Translations under genes and position numbers: made by a program | Assembly: GCF_030272895.1 (NCBI RefSeq) | Contig: NZ_JALRNF010000001.1 | Location: forward strand, 1 to 64,000 | Reading direction: 5' to 3' | Origin: Pseudomonas sp. BGr12 | GTDB taxonomy: Bacteria > Pseudomonadota > Gammaproteobacteria > Pseudomonadales > Pseudomonadaceae | DNA length: 64,000 nt | The notes under the pieces: generated by a model | What the model saw: the letters and a program-made list of their open reading frames with translations, nothing else | Databases searched by the model: none | What the model was told of the DNA's origin: nothing | Shown here: positions 1 to 7,739 of the stretch, in pieces | How the letters are laid out: each line of letters starts with the position of its first letter | Position numbering within the stretch: position 1 is the stretch's first letter

Positions 1-147
1 GGGCGGGTGGGGTCCATTTTTTTTTGGTGGGGGGGGGGCCCCCCTGTTTTGACTTGGGGTACTTACCCGGCCCGGGGGGCCCCCCCCCGCTCCTACAGGC
101 CATAACCTTTTTCCTGTGGGAGCAACTGTCTTTGTGGGGGCCGGCAC
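1..147. other. Homopolymer-rich window edge, probable low-quality sequence
   Basis: Long runs of G, C and T (for example the T run at 18-26, the G run at 30-38 and C runs near 39-45 and 81-89) are unlike the rest of the window. Fragments such as GCTCCTACAGG near 89-99 and CCTGTGGGAGC near 113-123 look like the two ends of a Pseudomonas REP pair with a corrupted middle. No gene can be supported. I read this as a poor contig end over a REP element. Confidence 0.6.
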
Positions 148-696
148 TCAGGCCTGCTCCAGCAACGGCCAATGCGCCAGCGGCCAGTACTGGCCCTTGC
201 GCGATTCGAACAGGGTGAACTGCCGCGCCCTCAGGACGAATTCCGCCTCGCTGGCCATCTCCGGCACCGCACCACGATAGTCGCGGGCCAGCGTCAGGTG
301 CGGACGATAGTCGCGCGCCTCGACGAACCCCAGCGGCAACAACGCCTGTTGCAAGGCGTAGACCAGTTGGCGCAATGCCGGCGGCGTCTGGCTCGGTGCC
401 AATACCAGGGCCTTGGCCGAACGCCAGACCTCCAGGCGATCGAGCACCAGTGTCACGCCTTCACCCGGCACCTTGACCCCGTCAGCGGCGGCGAGGATGG
501 CCGGTAACAGCACCGTATCCACCGAGCCGACGAACATCAGCGTCAGGTGAAAATTCGCCGAAGGCACCGGCCGCCCGATGTCAGAACCCAGGTCGCGACG
601 CCATTGGGCGATCGCGCGGCGCTGTGTCGGCGCGCAGTCGAGGGCGAAGAACAGCCGCTTGAATGGCTCCCCCGTTTCACGAATGCCCTGCTCCAT
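148..696 (-). CDS. thpR: RNA 2',3'-cyclic phosphodiesterase (2H family, ThpR/LigT)
   Basis: This 182-residue protein belongs to the 2H phosphoesterase family, which opens 2',3'-cyclic phosphate ends of RNA and was historically called 2'-5' RNA ligase. The two signature H-x-T motifs are visible: HLTLMFVG at about residues 50-57 and HLTLARD at about 133-139. They are spaced as in bacterial LigT/ThpR, and the length is typical. The ATG at 696 is preferred over an upstream GTG at 717 because an AGAGGGG ribosome binding site sits just before it. It stands alone and is divergent from the ABC transporter operon. Its physiological substrate in Pseudomonas is not known. Confidence 0.9.
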   Translation of the reverse strand: MEQGIRETGEPFKRLFFALDCAPTQRRAIAQWRRDLGSDIGRPVPSANFHLTLMFVGSVDTVLLPAILAAADGVKVPGEGVTLVLDRLEVWRSAKALVLAPSQTPPALRQLVYALQQALLPLGFVEARDYRPHLTLARDYRGAVPEMASEAEFVLRARQFTLFESRKGQYWPLAHWPLLEQA

Positions 697-847
697 GCCC
701 TGCCCCTCTCTAGCCACGATTGACCCAGTCTAACGCCTCGGCCAGGGCGCCGTCAGTCGCCTGCTTGATATTTTTATTTTCATAGATTTGATTTCTGAAA
801 TAAATCATGTCATTTCTATGCGCACCCCACCCACCGGAGTCAAGAAT

Positions 848-1624
848 ATGAACAAGACCGGACTTCTCGGCGCCCTGGCCCTCTGTGCCGCCAGCGCATT
901 CGCCCAGGCCGACCAGGCCAGCCTGCGCATCGGCATCGAGGCGGCCTACCCGCCCTTCTCCTACCGCACCCCGCAAGGCGAACTCGCCGGCTTCGACTTC
1001 GACATCGGCAACGCCCTGTGCACGCAGATGCAGGTCAAGTGTGAGTGGGTGATCCAGGAGTTCGACGGCATGATTCCGTCGCTCAAGGTGCGCAAGATCG
1101 ACGCCGTGCTGTCATCGATGTCGATCACGGCTGATCGCCTGAAATCGGTTGATTTCAGCGACAAGTACTACCATACGCCCGGCAAGTTCGCGATGAAGGC
1201 CGGCAGCACGATCAGCGACCCGGCCGTCGACCTCAAGGGCAAGAAACTCGGCGTGCAGCGCGCCTCCACCTATGACCGCTTCGCCACCGAGCAGCTGCAA
1301 GAGGCCGGCGTCGAGGTGGTGCGCTACGCCTCGCAGAACGAAGCCTTCCTCGACCTTGCCTCCGGTCGCCTGGACGCCACCCTGGCCGACATCGTCAACA
1401 CCGAGGAAAGCTTCATCAAGACGCCCGCAGGCCAGGGATTCGCCCTGGTCGGCCCGGACATCAACGACCCGCAGTACTTCGGCCGCGGCGCCGGTATCGC
1501 CGTGCGCAAGGGCGACAGCGCCAACCTCGCCAGGCTCAACGCCGCCATCGCTGCGATCCGCGCCAACGGCACCTACCAGCAGGTGCAGGCCAAGTACTTT
1601 CCGTTCGATATCTACGGCCAATAA
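848..1624 (+). CDS. Polar amino-acid ABC transporter, periplasmic substrate-binding protein
   Basis: This 258-residue protein is the soluble receptor of a HisJ/ArgT-type ABC importer (SBP_bac_3 family). A Sec signal peptide (residues 1 to about 21, cut near AFAQA/DQ) precedes the family motif with IGIEAAYPPF and LAGFDFDIGNAL. The ATG at 848 is chosen because GGAG lies about 8 nt upstream and the signal peptide begins there; an in-frame ATG at 788 would add a non-signal extension. It is the first gene of an operon with two permeases, a deacylase and the ATPase. The family takes up basic or polar amino acids and opines; the exact ligand cannot be read from the sequence. Confidence 0.92.
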   Translation: MNKTGLLGALALCAASAFAQADQASLRIGIEAAYPPFSYRTPQGELAGFDFDIGNALCTQMQVKCEWVIQEFDGMIPSLKVRKIDAVLSSMSITADRLKSVDFSDKYYHTPGKFAMKAGSTISDPAVDLKGKKLGVQRASTYDRFATEQLQEAGVEVVRYASQNEAFLDLASGRLDATLADIVNTEESFIKTPAGQGFALVGPDINDPQYFGRGAGIAVRKGDSANLARLNAAIAAIRANGTYQQVQAKYFPFDIYGQ

Positions 1625-1648
1625 GCCCGGCGGGCGAGGACTTTCATC

Positions 1649-2338
1649 ATGCTTCACGGCTACGGATCGAGCATTCTCGATGGCGCCTGGCTGACCCTCA
1701 CCCTGGCCCTGCTGGCCATGCTCCTGGCGATCAGCCTGGGGCTGGTTGGCGCGGCCTGCCGACTGTCACCGGTGAAATGGCTGGCGACCCTGGGCGAGGT
1801 CTACGCCACGGTGGTGCGCGGCATTCCCGACCTGGTGCTGATCCTGCTGGTGTTCTACGGCGGCCAGGACCTGGTCAACCGCCTGGCGCTGGCGTTGGGT
1901 TACCAGCAGTACATCGATATCAACCCCTTCATCGCCGGTGTCTGCACCATGGGTTTCATCTTCGGCGCGTACCTCTCGGAGACCTTTCGCGGGGCCTTCC
2001 TGGCCATTCCTCGTGGCCAGGCCGAAGCCGGTGCGGCCTATGGCATGAGCGGATTGCAGGTGTTCTGGCGGATCAGTGTGCCGCAGATGGTGCGCCTGGC
2101 GATTCCGGGGTTCACCAACAACTGGCTGGTACTGACCAAATCCACCGCGCTGATTTCGGTGATCGGCCTGCAGGACATGATGTTCAAGGCCAAGAACGCC
2201 GCCGATGCGACCCATCAGCCCTTCACCTTTTTCCTCGCCGTGGCGGCGCTGTACCTGCTGATGACCAGCCTGTCGCTGCTGCTCCTGCGCAGTGTGGAAA
2301 AACGCTATTCGGTCGGTTTCAAAACCGTCGAACTGTGA
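1649..2338 (+). CDS. Amino-acid ABC transporter permease (HisQ type)
   Basis: This 229-residue inner-membrane permease has about five hydrophobic segments and the ABC-importer EAA loop (GQAEAGAAYGMSGLQVFWRI), which docks to the ATPase. It begins 24 nt after the binding-protein gene and is followed 13 nt later by a second permease, as in hisJQMP-type operons. It should form a heterodimeric channel with the 2352-3050 product. Substrate specificity is unknown. Confidence 0.92.
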   Translation: MLHGYGSSILDGAWLTLTLALLAMLLAISLGLVGAACRLSPVKWLATLGEVYATVVRGIPDLVLILLVFYGGQDLVNRLALALGYQQYIDINPFIAGVCTMGFIFGAYLSETFRGAFLAIPRGQAEAGAAYGMSGLQVFWRISVPQMVRLAIPGFTNNWLVLTKSTALISVIGLQDMMFKAKNAADATHQPFTFFLAVAALYLLMTSLSLLLLRSVEKRYSVGFKTVEL

Positions 2339-2351
2339 AAGGAACCTTGCG

Positions 2352-3050
2352 ATGATGCTCGACTACTCCCTGATCTGGCAGAACCTGCCGCTGTACCTCG
2401 GTGGCATCCTGCTGACACTCAAAGTGCTGCTGATTTCCCTGGCCTGCGGCCTGGCACTGGCGATTCCACTGGCGCTGATGCGGGTTTCGCGCGCCTGCCT
2501 GCTGCGCTACCCGGCCTGGCTGTACACCTACGTGATCCGCGGCACGCCGATGCTGGTGCAGCTGTTTTTGATCTACTACGGCCTGGCCCAGTTCGCGGTG
2601 GTGCGTGAGAGCCTGTTGTGGCCGTACCTGTCCAGCGCGACCTTCTGCACCTGCCTGGCCTTTGCCATCAACACCAGCGCCTACAGCGCCGAGTTGCTGG
2701 CCGGCAGCCTCAGGTCGACGCCCCGTGGCGAGATCGAGGCGGCCCGGGCCATGGGCATGTCGCGCCTGACCCTGTACCGGCGCATCCTCCTGCCGTCGGC
2801 CCTGCGCCGGGCGCTGCCGCAATACAGCAACGAAGTGCTGATGATGCTGCAGACCACCAGCCTGGCCTCGATCGTCACCCTGGTGGACATCACCGGTGCG
2901 GCGAAGACCTTCAATGCCCGTTACTACCTGCCCTTCGAGGCGTTCATTACCGCAGGACTGATCTACCTGGTCCTGACCTTCATGCTGGTGCGCCTGTTCA
3001 AACTGGCCGAGCGTCGCTGGCTGGACTACCTGGCCCCGCGCAAGCACTAA
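2352..3050 (+). CDS. Amino-acid ABC transporter permease (HisM type)
   Basis: This 232-residue inner-membrane permease is homologous to its neighbour and carries its own EAA loop (GEIEAARAMGMSRLTLYRRI). The motif YVIRGTPMLVQLFLIYYGL is characteristic of HisM/ArtM-type subunits. The ATG at 2352, behind GGAACC, is preferred over an upstream in-frame ATG at 2292 that would overlap the previous gene. It is the second half of the transmembrane channel of this importer. Confidence 0.92.
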   Translation: MMLDYSLIWQNLPLYLGGILLTLKVLLISLACGLALAIPLALMRVSRACLLRYPAWLYTYVIRGTPMLVQLFLIYYGLAQFAVVRESLLWPYLSSATFCTCLAFAINTSAYSAELLAGSLRSTPRGEIEAARAMGMSRLTLYRRILLPSALRRALPQYSNEVLMMLQTTSLASIVTLVDITGAAKTFNARYYLPFEAFITAGLIYLVLTFMLVRLFKLAERRWLDYLAPRKH

Positions 3051-3059
3051 GGAGCTGTC

Positions 3060-4172
3060 ATGCAACAGATTGACCATGTATTGCCCTGGAGTGCCTGCGG
3101 CACCCGCCGCACCCTGAGCGTGCTGCGCTTCGGCCATGGCCCGCGCAAGGCCTATATCCAGGCCTCGTTGCACGCCGACGAACTGCCGGGCATGCGCGTG
3201 GCGGTTGAACTGCGCCGGCGCCTGGCCGAGCTGGAAAGCCAGGGGCGCCTGGCCGGCGTGATCGAACTGGTGCCGCTATCCAACCCGATCGGCATCGGCC
3301 AGATGTTCCAGGCCACCCACCAGGGCCGTTTCGAGTTCAACAGTGGCAAGAACTTCAACCGCGATTTCCCGGCGTTGGCCGAGGCGCTGGCCGAGCGCTT
3401 GGAAGGACGCCTGGGCAGTGACGGCGAAGCCAATGTGGCCACCATCCGCCGCGCCATGCTCGACAGCCTCGACGCACTACCGCCCGCCCAGTCGGAGCTC
3501 GACGGCTTGCGCCGCCTGCTCCTGCGCCAGGCCTGCGATGCCGACGTGGTGCTGGACCTGCACTGCGACTTCGAGTCGATCATGCTGCTCTACGCCCTGC
3601 CGCAGAACTGGCCGCGCCTGCGTTCGCTGGCCGCACGTCTGCGTGCCGGCGCCGCCCTGCTGGCCGAGGACGCCGGTGGCAATGCCTTCGATGAAGCCTG
3701 CGCGGTGCCCTGGGTGCAGCTGGCCGAACGCTTCCCCGAGGCCGAGATTCCCCTGGCCTGCATCGCCACCACCATCGAGCTGCGCGGCATGGCCGACACC
3801 GAGCGCGAACTGTGCCAGGCCAGCGCCGAGCAGATTCTCGGCTACCTCGCCGACCAGGGCCTGATCAGCGGCGACTGGCCCGCCGCGCCGGAACAGTGCT
3901 GCCCGGCCACGCCCTTTGCCGGCGCCCAGTACGCCTATGCCGAACACCCGGGCGTGGTCAGCTTCCTGCAACCCCTGGGGGCCCGGGTACGGGTCGGCGA
4001 TCCGCTGTTCGAGGTCATCGACCCGCTCAGCGATCGCCACAGCGTGGTCCATGCCACCACCGACGGCATCCTCTATGCCCGCGAGCGCCTGCGCTTCGCC
4101 CAGCCCGGCCTGTGGCTGGCCAAGGTTGCCGGCAGCACTCCCATTCGCCAGGGTCGCTTGCTCAGCGACTGA
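3060..4172 (+). CDS. Succinylglutamate desuccinylase/aspartoacylase-family zinc deacylase
   Basis: This 370-residue protein of the AstE/AspA (M14-like) family hydrolyses the amide of N-acylated amino acids. The zinc ligands are visible as H38 and E41 in SLHADELPG and H168 in LDLHCD. NFNRDFP (about residues 98-104) and a Glu in TIELRG (about 235-240) complete the active-site pattern. It starts 9 nt after the second permease gene, inside the transporter operon and ahead of the ATPase gene. This suggests that the importer brings in an N-acyl amino acid or related amide that is deacylated in the cytoplasm. The acyl group is not predictable from the sequence. Confidence 0.85.
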   Translation: MQQIDHVLPWSACGTRRTLSVLRFGHGPRKAYIQASLHADELPGMRVAVELRRRLAELESQGRLAGVIELVPLSNPIGIGQMFQATHQGRFEFNSGKNFNRDFPALAEALAERLEGRLGSDGEANVATIRRAMLDSLDALPPAQSELDGLRRLLLRQACDADVVLDLHCDFESIMLLYALPQNWPRLRSLAARLRAGAALLAEDAGGNAFDEACAVPWVQLAERFPEAEIPLACIATTIELRGMADTERELCQASAEQILGYLADQGLISGDWPAAPEQCCPATPFAGAQYAYAEHPGVVSFLQPLGARVRVGDPLFEVIDPLSDRHSVVHATTDGILYARERLRFAQPGLWLAKVAGSTPIRQGRLLSD

Positions 4173-4191
4173 CACCCATGAGTACCCTTTG

Positions 4192-4956
4192 ATGAACAAA
4201 CTCGATATCCAGGACCTGCACAAAAGCTACGGCGACCACCAGGTGCTCAAGGGCGTTTCGCTGCACGCCAACGCCGGCGATGTAATCAGCATCATCGGCT
4301 CCAGTGGCTCGGGCAAGAGCACCTTCCTGCGCTGCATCAACCTGCTCGAACAACCCAATGCCGGGCAGATCCTGGTCAATGGCGAGCAACTGAAACTGCG
4401 CACCTGTCCCCGTGGCGGGCTGCGGGCTGCCGACCCGCGCCAACTGCAACGGATGCGCTCGCGCCTCAGCATGGTTTTCCAGCATTTCAACCTGTGGTCG
4501 CACATGAGCGCCCTGGACAACGTCATGGAAGCCCCGGTGCATGTGCTGGGCATGGACCGCAAGGAAGCCCGCGACAAGGCCGAGCACTACCTGGACAAGG
4601 TCGGCGTCGGCCATCGCCGCGCCGCGTACCCGGCGCACATGTCCGGCGGCGAGCAGCAACGGGTGGCCATCGCCCGGGCCCTGGCCATGGAGCCGGAGGT
4701 GATGCTGTTCGACGAGCCCACCTCGGCGCTCGACCCGGAGCTGGTCGGCGAGGTGCTCAAGGTCATGCAGGACCTGGCCAGTGAAGGCCGCACCATGGTG
4801 GTGGTGACCCACGAGATGGGTTTTGCCCGCGAGGTGTCCAACCAGTTGCTGTTCCTCCACCAGGGCATTGCCGAGGAACGCGGCCACCCCCGTGAAGTGC
4901 TGGCCCGGCCGCAGTCCGAGCGCTTGCGCCAGTTCCTCGCCGGCAGCCTCAAGTAG
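4192..4956 (+). CDS. Amino-acid ABC transporter ATP-binding protein (HisP type)
   Basis: This 254-residue ATPase drives the importer. Walker A is GSSGSGKST, the signature is SGGEQQRVAIARAL and Walker B is VMLFDEPTSALD. The extra insert after strand 3 (LRTCPRGGLRAADPRQLQRM) and the overall length match HisP of the histidine/opine group. The ATG at 4192 lies 19 nt after the deacylase stop; longer in-frame extensions would run back through the deacylase gene. It is the last gene of the transport operon. Confidence 0.93.
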   Translation: MNKLDIQDLHKSYGDHQVLKGVSLHANAGDVISIIGSSGSGKSTFLRCINLLEQPNAGQILVNGEQLKLRTCPRGGLRAADPRQLQRMRSRLSMVFQHFNLWSHMSALDNVMEAPVHVLGMDRKEARDKAEHYLDKVGVGHRRAAYPAHMSGGEQQRVAIARALAMEPEVMLFDEPTSALDPELVGEVLKVMQDLASEGRTMVVVTHEMGFAREVSNQLLFLHQGIAEERGHPREVLARPQSERLRQFLAGSLK

Positions 4957-4979
4957 CTGGCTTCGGATACACTAGGGCC

Positions 4980-5136
4980 CATCCAGAGAGGGTAAGGCTG
5001 TACACCTGGCTGGGCCGGTAGGAGCGGGCTTGCCCCGCGATTGCGTTTGATCAGGCAAATTGCATCGCGGGGCAAGCCCGCTCCCACCTACCCAGCCCCG
5101 CTACCCTTCAGCGAACAGCATTACATCCAGAGAGGG
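4980..5136. repeat. 13-bp direct repeat bracketing a REP pair
   Basis: CATCCAGAGAGGG occurs at 4980-4992 and again at 5124-5136, exactly flanking a 144-bp segment that contains an inverted REP pair. The second copy includes the ribosome binding site of the following RpiR gene. The arrangement could be a target duplication from REP-cassette insertion, or a tandem duplication of the leader. Confidence 0.5.
5019..5086. repeat. Inverted REP pair
   Basis: TAGGAGCGGGCTTGCCCCGCGA (first arm) and TCGCGGGGCAAGCCCGCTCCCA (second arm) face each other across a short spacer, the standard Pseudomonas REP doublet. It lies between the transporter operon and the RpiR regulator gene. Confidence 0.9.
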
Positions 5137-5148
5137 AGCTTTGTGCGC

Positions 5149-6051
5149 ATGCCCAGCAATTCGAAGAACACCACCGTCTACGCCTCGCCGGTCATGCGCA
5201 AACTGTCGGAGCAGCTGGCCGACCTGCAACCCTCGTTGCGCAAGGTGGCCGACTATATCCTGCGTCACCCGCTCAAGGCCGCGACCCTGACCATCGAAGA
5301 AATGGCCCAGGCCACCGCCACCTCGCCAGCGGCGGTCAACCGCCTGGCCAAGGCCCTGGACCTGGGCGGCTACAGCGGCATGAAGGCCGAGCTGGTGGCG
5401 ACCCTGCAGCAGATGGTCTCGCCCGTGGACAAGCTGCGCAACGAACTGGCCCTGCGCCCCGATGGCGACTTCGGCCTGCATGAGCAGATCCAGAGCGCCA
5501 GCAGCAACCTGGCGACCACCGCCAGCATCAACCCGGCCGAAACCTTCGAGGCTTTTGTCAGCAGCCTGATCGCGGCACGCAAGGTGTATGTGCTGGGCTT
5601 TGGCAACAGCGCCTATATGGCGGGCCTGGCCGCCTCGACCCTGGTGCCGTTCTGCGCCGATGCCCACGCCATCAGCATGGAAGGCGGCAACGAGAACGCC
5701 GCCTACCGCCTGGCGGCGATCACCGACCAGGATGTATTGCTGGCGATCGCCCTGCCGCGTTATTCCCAGGACACCCTGCAACTGTCGCGCTTTGCCCATG
5801 AGCGAGGGGCTTTGGTGCTGGCCATCACCGACTCGCCCGCCTCGCCCCTGGCGCCGATCGCCCGGCATGTGCTGTTCGCCCCGGCCGATCACCCGGTGCT
5901 GACCAGTTCCAACATCGCCGTGCTGGCGTTGATCGAAGGGCTGGTGGCGGCGGCCATGGCGCGCAACAAGGAAGCGGTGAAGCTGGCGACCGAGCTGACC
6001 GAGAGCGTGATGTCCTACCTGCATGTGCCGGGCGGCAAATCTTCCCGGTAG
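5149..6051 (+). CDS. MurR/RpiR family transcriptional regulator
   Basis: This protein of about 300 residues has an N-terminal RpiR helix-turn-helix (about residues 15-90, including TIEEMAQATATSPAAVNRLAKAL) and a C-terminal SIS sugar-phosphate-binding domain (about 110-290, with VYVLGFGNSAYMAGLAAS). Start choice is between GTG 5143 and ATG 5149, both served by the AGAGAGGGAG site at 5129-5138; I chose the ATG for spacing. The family represses or activates adjacent catabolic genes in response to phosphorylated or small ligands. It probably controls the preceding ABC importer/deacylase operon. Its stop codon lies inside the following REP element. Confidence 0.88.
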   Translation: MPSNSKNTTVYASPVMRKLSEQLADLQPSLRKVADYILRHPLKAATLTIEEMAQATATSPAAVNRLAKALDLGGYSGMKAELVATLQQMVSPVDKLRNELALRPDGDFGLHEQIQSASSNLATTASINPAETFEAFVSSLIAARKVYVLGFGNSAYMAGLAASTLVPFCADAHAISMEGGNENAAYRLAAITDQDVLLAIALPRYSQDTLQLSRFAHERGALVLAITDSPASPLAPIARHVLFAPADHPVLTSSNIAVLALIEGLVAAAMARNKEAVKLATELTESVMSYLHVPGGKSSR

Positions 6052-6115
6052 GTGCGGGCTTGCCCCGCGAAACGCTGTGACAGTCAAACCGCAATCGCGG
6101 GACAAGCCCGCTCCT
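6049..6115. repeat. Inverted REP pair overlapping a stop codon
   Basis: TAGGTGCGGGCTTGCCCCGCGA and a facing TCGCGGGACAAGCCCGCTCC form a slightly diverged doublet. The first bases (TAG, 6049-6051) are the stop codon of the RpiR regulator gene. Confidence 0.85.
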
Positions 6116-6255
6116 GCACGCCTGAGCGCAAACCTTTGCGTGTGGGACTAATGTCGGGGCCCGAACCGGTAACATTTTGTTCAAACCCCACTCATGATTG
6201 TTTATGCTGACTTGCTTATGCCATGGCGCAACGCCACATAGACAAGTATTCGCCC

Positions 6256-7155
6256 ATGAAAATCTTCCTAGTTCTGCTGTTTGCCTGCTCGATTGCCTAC
6301 GTCCATTTACGTGGCAAGGTCAGGCACAAAATCTCCCGCCAACTGGGTGACCACTCCAGCTTCCTGGCCCCGGTAAACGTCTTCCTCTACCTGTTCTCCA
6401 AACTGCCCGCCAGGCCGTACCTGCCGGTCGAGTCCTTCCCCGAGCTCAAGCCGCTGCAGGACAACTGGCAGGAAATCCGCGCCGAAGCCCAGCAATTGCT
6501 GAACGTCGGCGAGATCAAGCGTTCAGAGAAATACGACGACGTCGGCTTCAACTCCTTTTTCAAGAGCGGCTGGAAGCGCTTCTACCTCAAGTGGTACGGC
6601 GAGAGCCACCCTTCGGCGATGAAGCTCTGCCCGCGCACCACCGAACTGCTGCAGGGCATCGGCACGGTCAAGGCGGCCATGTTCGCCACCCTGCCGCCGG
6701 GCTCCAAGCTGGTTCGCCATCGCGACCCTTACGCCGGCTCCTACCGCTATCATCTGGGCCTGGACACGCCGAACGACGACGCCTGCTACATCTGCGTGGA
6801 TGGCGAGAACTACGCCTGGCGCGACGGTGAAGGGGTGATCTTCGACGAGACCTACATCCACTACGCCAGCAACCAGACCGAACACAACCGCATCATCCTG
6901 TTCTGCGACGTCGAGCGTCCGCTCAAGTACCGCTGGGCCACCGCGTTCAACCGCTGGTTCAGCCGCAAGGTCATGGCCGCGGCGGCCGCGCCGAACGATG
7001 CCGGGGACAAGACCGGCGGCATCAACCGCCTGTTCACCCGTGTCTACAAGATCCGCGAACACGGCAAGGCCCTGAAGAAACGTAACCGTACCCTGTACTA
7101 CCTGGAGAAATGGGCGGTGGTGGCGGCGTTGGTGCTGCTGTTCATCTACATCTGA
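6256..7155 (+). CDS. lpxO: Lipid A 2-hydroxylase LpxO (aspartyl/asparaginyl beta-hydroxylase family)
   Basis: This 299-residue Fe(II)/2-oxoglutarate dioxygenase is predicted to hydroxylate position 2 of secondary acyl chains of lipid A at the inner membrane. A membrane anchor is visible at residues 1-17 (MKIFLVLLFACSIAYVH) and a second at the C-terminus (VVAALVLLFIYI). Likely iron ligands are H155 and D157 (RHRDP) and H202 (YIHYAS), followed by the basic region EHNRIILFCDVERP. Length and bilateral hydrophobic ends match Pseudomonas LpxO. The ATG at 6256 is chosen because the anchor begins there; an upstream in-frame ATG at 6223 adds 11 residues without support. Confidence 0.88.
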   Translation: MKIFLVLLFACSIAYVHLRGKVRHKISRQLGDHSSFLAPVNVFLYLFSKLPARPYLPVESFPELKPLQDNWQEIRAEAQQLLNVGEIKRSEKYDDVGFNSFFKSGWKRFYLKWYGESHPSAMKLCPRTTELLQGIGTVKAAMFATLPPGSKLVRHRDPYAGSYRYHLGLDTPNDDACYICVDGENYAWRDGEGVIFDETYIHYASNQTEHNRIILFCDVERPLKYRWATAFNRWFSRKVMAAAAAPNDAGDKTGGINRLFTRVYKIREHGKALKKRNRTLYYLEKWAVVAALVLLFIYI

Positions 7156-7181
7156 GCCTATGGCGCGATGGTTGTAACCCC

Positions 7182-7255
7182 TGTAGGAGCGGGCTTGCCC
7201 CGCGATTGCGATTATCCTGATCAAACGCAATCGCGGGGCAAGCCCGCTCCCACAG
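7182..7255. repeat. Inverted REP pair
   Basis: A well-preserved doublet, TGTAGGAGCGGGCTTGCCCC facing GGGGCAAGCCCGCTCCCACA, between lpxO and the AhpD-like gene. Confidence 0.92.
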
Positions 7256-7371
7256 GGGGCGGCGCCCCCTTCCAAAGTACTAGCCTTCCCCACCCATCGA
7301 CCAACGGCGCCCCGGCGGCAAAAAAACTAGCTTCACTGTTCTAGTTGCCAACCACACAAGAGGTGAAGACG

Positions 7372-7716
7372 ATGAGCATGATGGACTGGGACGCCTACCG
7401 TAAGCAGTTGATGGCCGGCATCGGCGACCTCAAGAACCTGTCCCCCGACACGGTCAACGGCTACATGACCGCCAGCGGCGCCGGGGCCAAGACCAACCAC
7501 CTGGACGCCAAGACCCGCGAGCTGATCTCCCTGGCCGTGGCGGTCACCACCCGCTGCGACGGCTGCATCGCCGTGCACTCGGCCGAAGCGGTCAAGCACG
7601 GCGCCAGCCGCGAGGAAATCGCCGAAGCCCTGGGCGTGGCCGTGGCCATGAATGCCGGGGCGGCGCTGGTGTACTCGGCACGGGCCATGGATGCCGTGGG
7701 CAAGGTCGGCGGCTAA
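7372..7716 (+). CDS. Carboxymuconolactone decarboxylase/AhpD-like protein
   Basis: This 114-residue single-domain protein of the CMD/AhpD family has the redox motif CDGCIAVHS (C-x-x-C followed by His), typical of AhpD-like alkylhydroperoxidases rather than true carboxymuconolactone decarboxylases. The ATG at 7372 follows GAGGTG with good spacing; the TTG at 7345 is not needed. It is probably a small cytoplasmic thiol peroxidase or peroxidase partner. It is a single gene between a REP doublet and a convergent lipoprotein gene, and its partner reductase is not evident. Confidence 0.85.
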   Translation: MSMMDWDAYRKQLMAGIGDLKNLSPDTVNGYMTASGAGAKTNHLDAKTRELISLAVAVTTRCDGCIAVHSAEAVKHGASREEIAEALGVAVAMNAGAALVYSARAMDAVGKVGG

Positions 7717-7739
7717 GCGCTGAACACCCGCTGCCGGCA

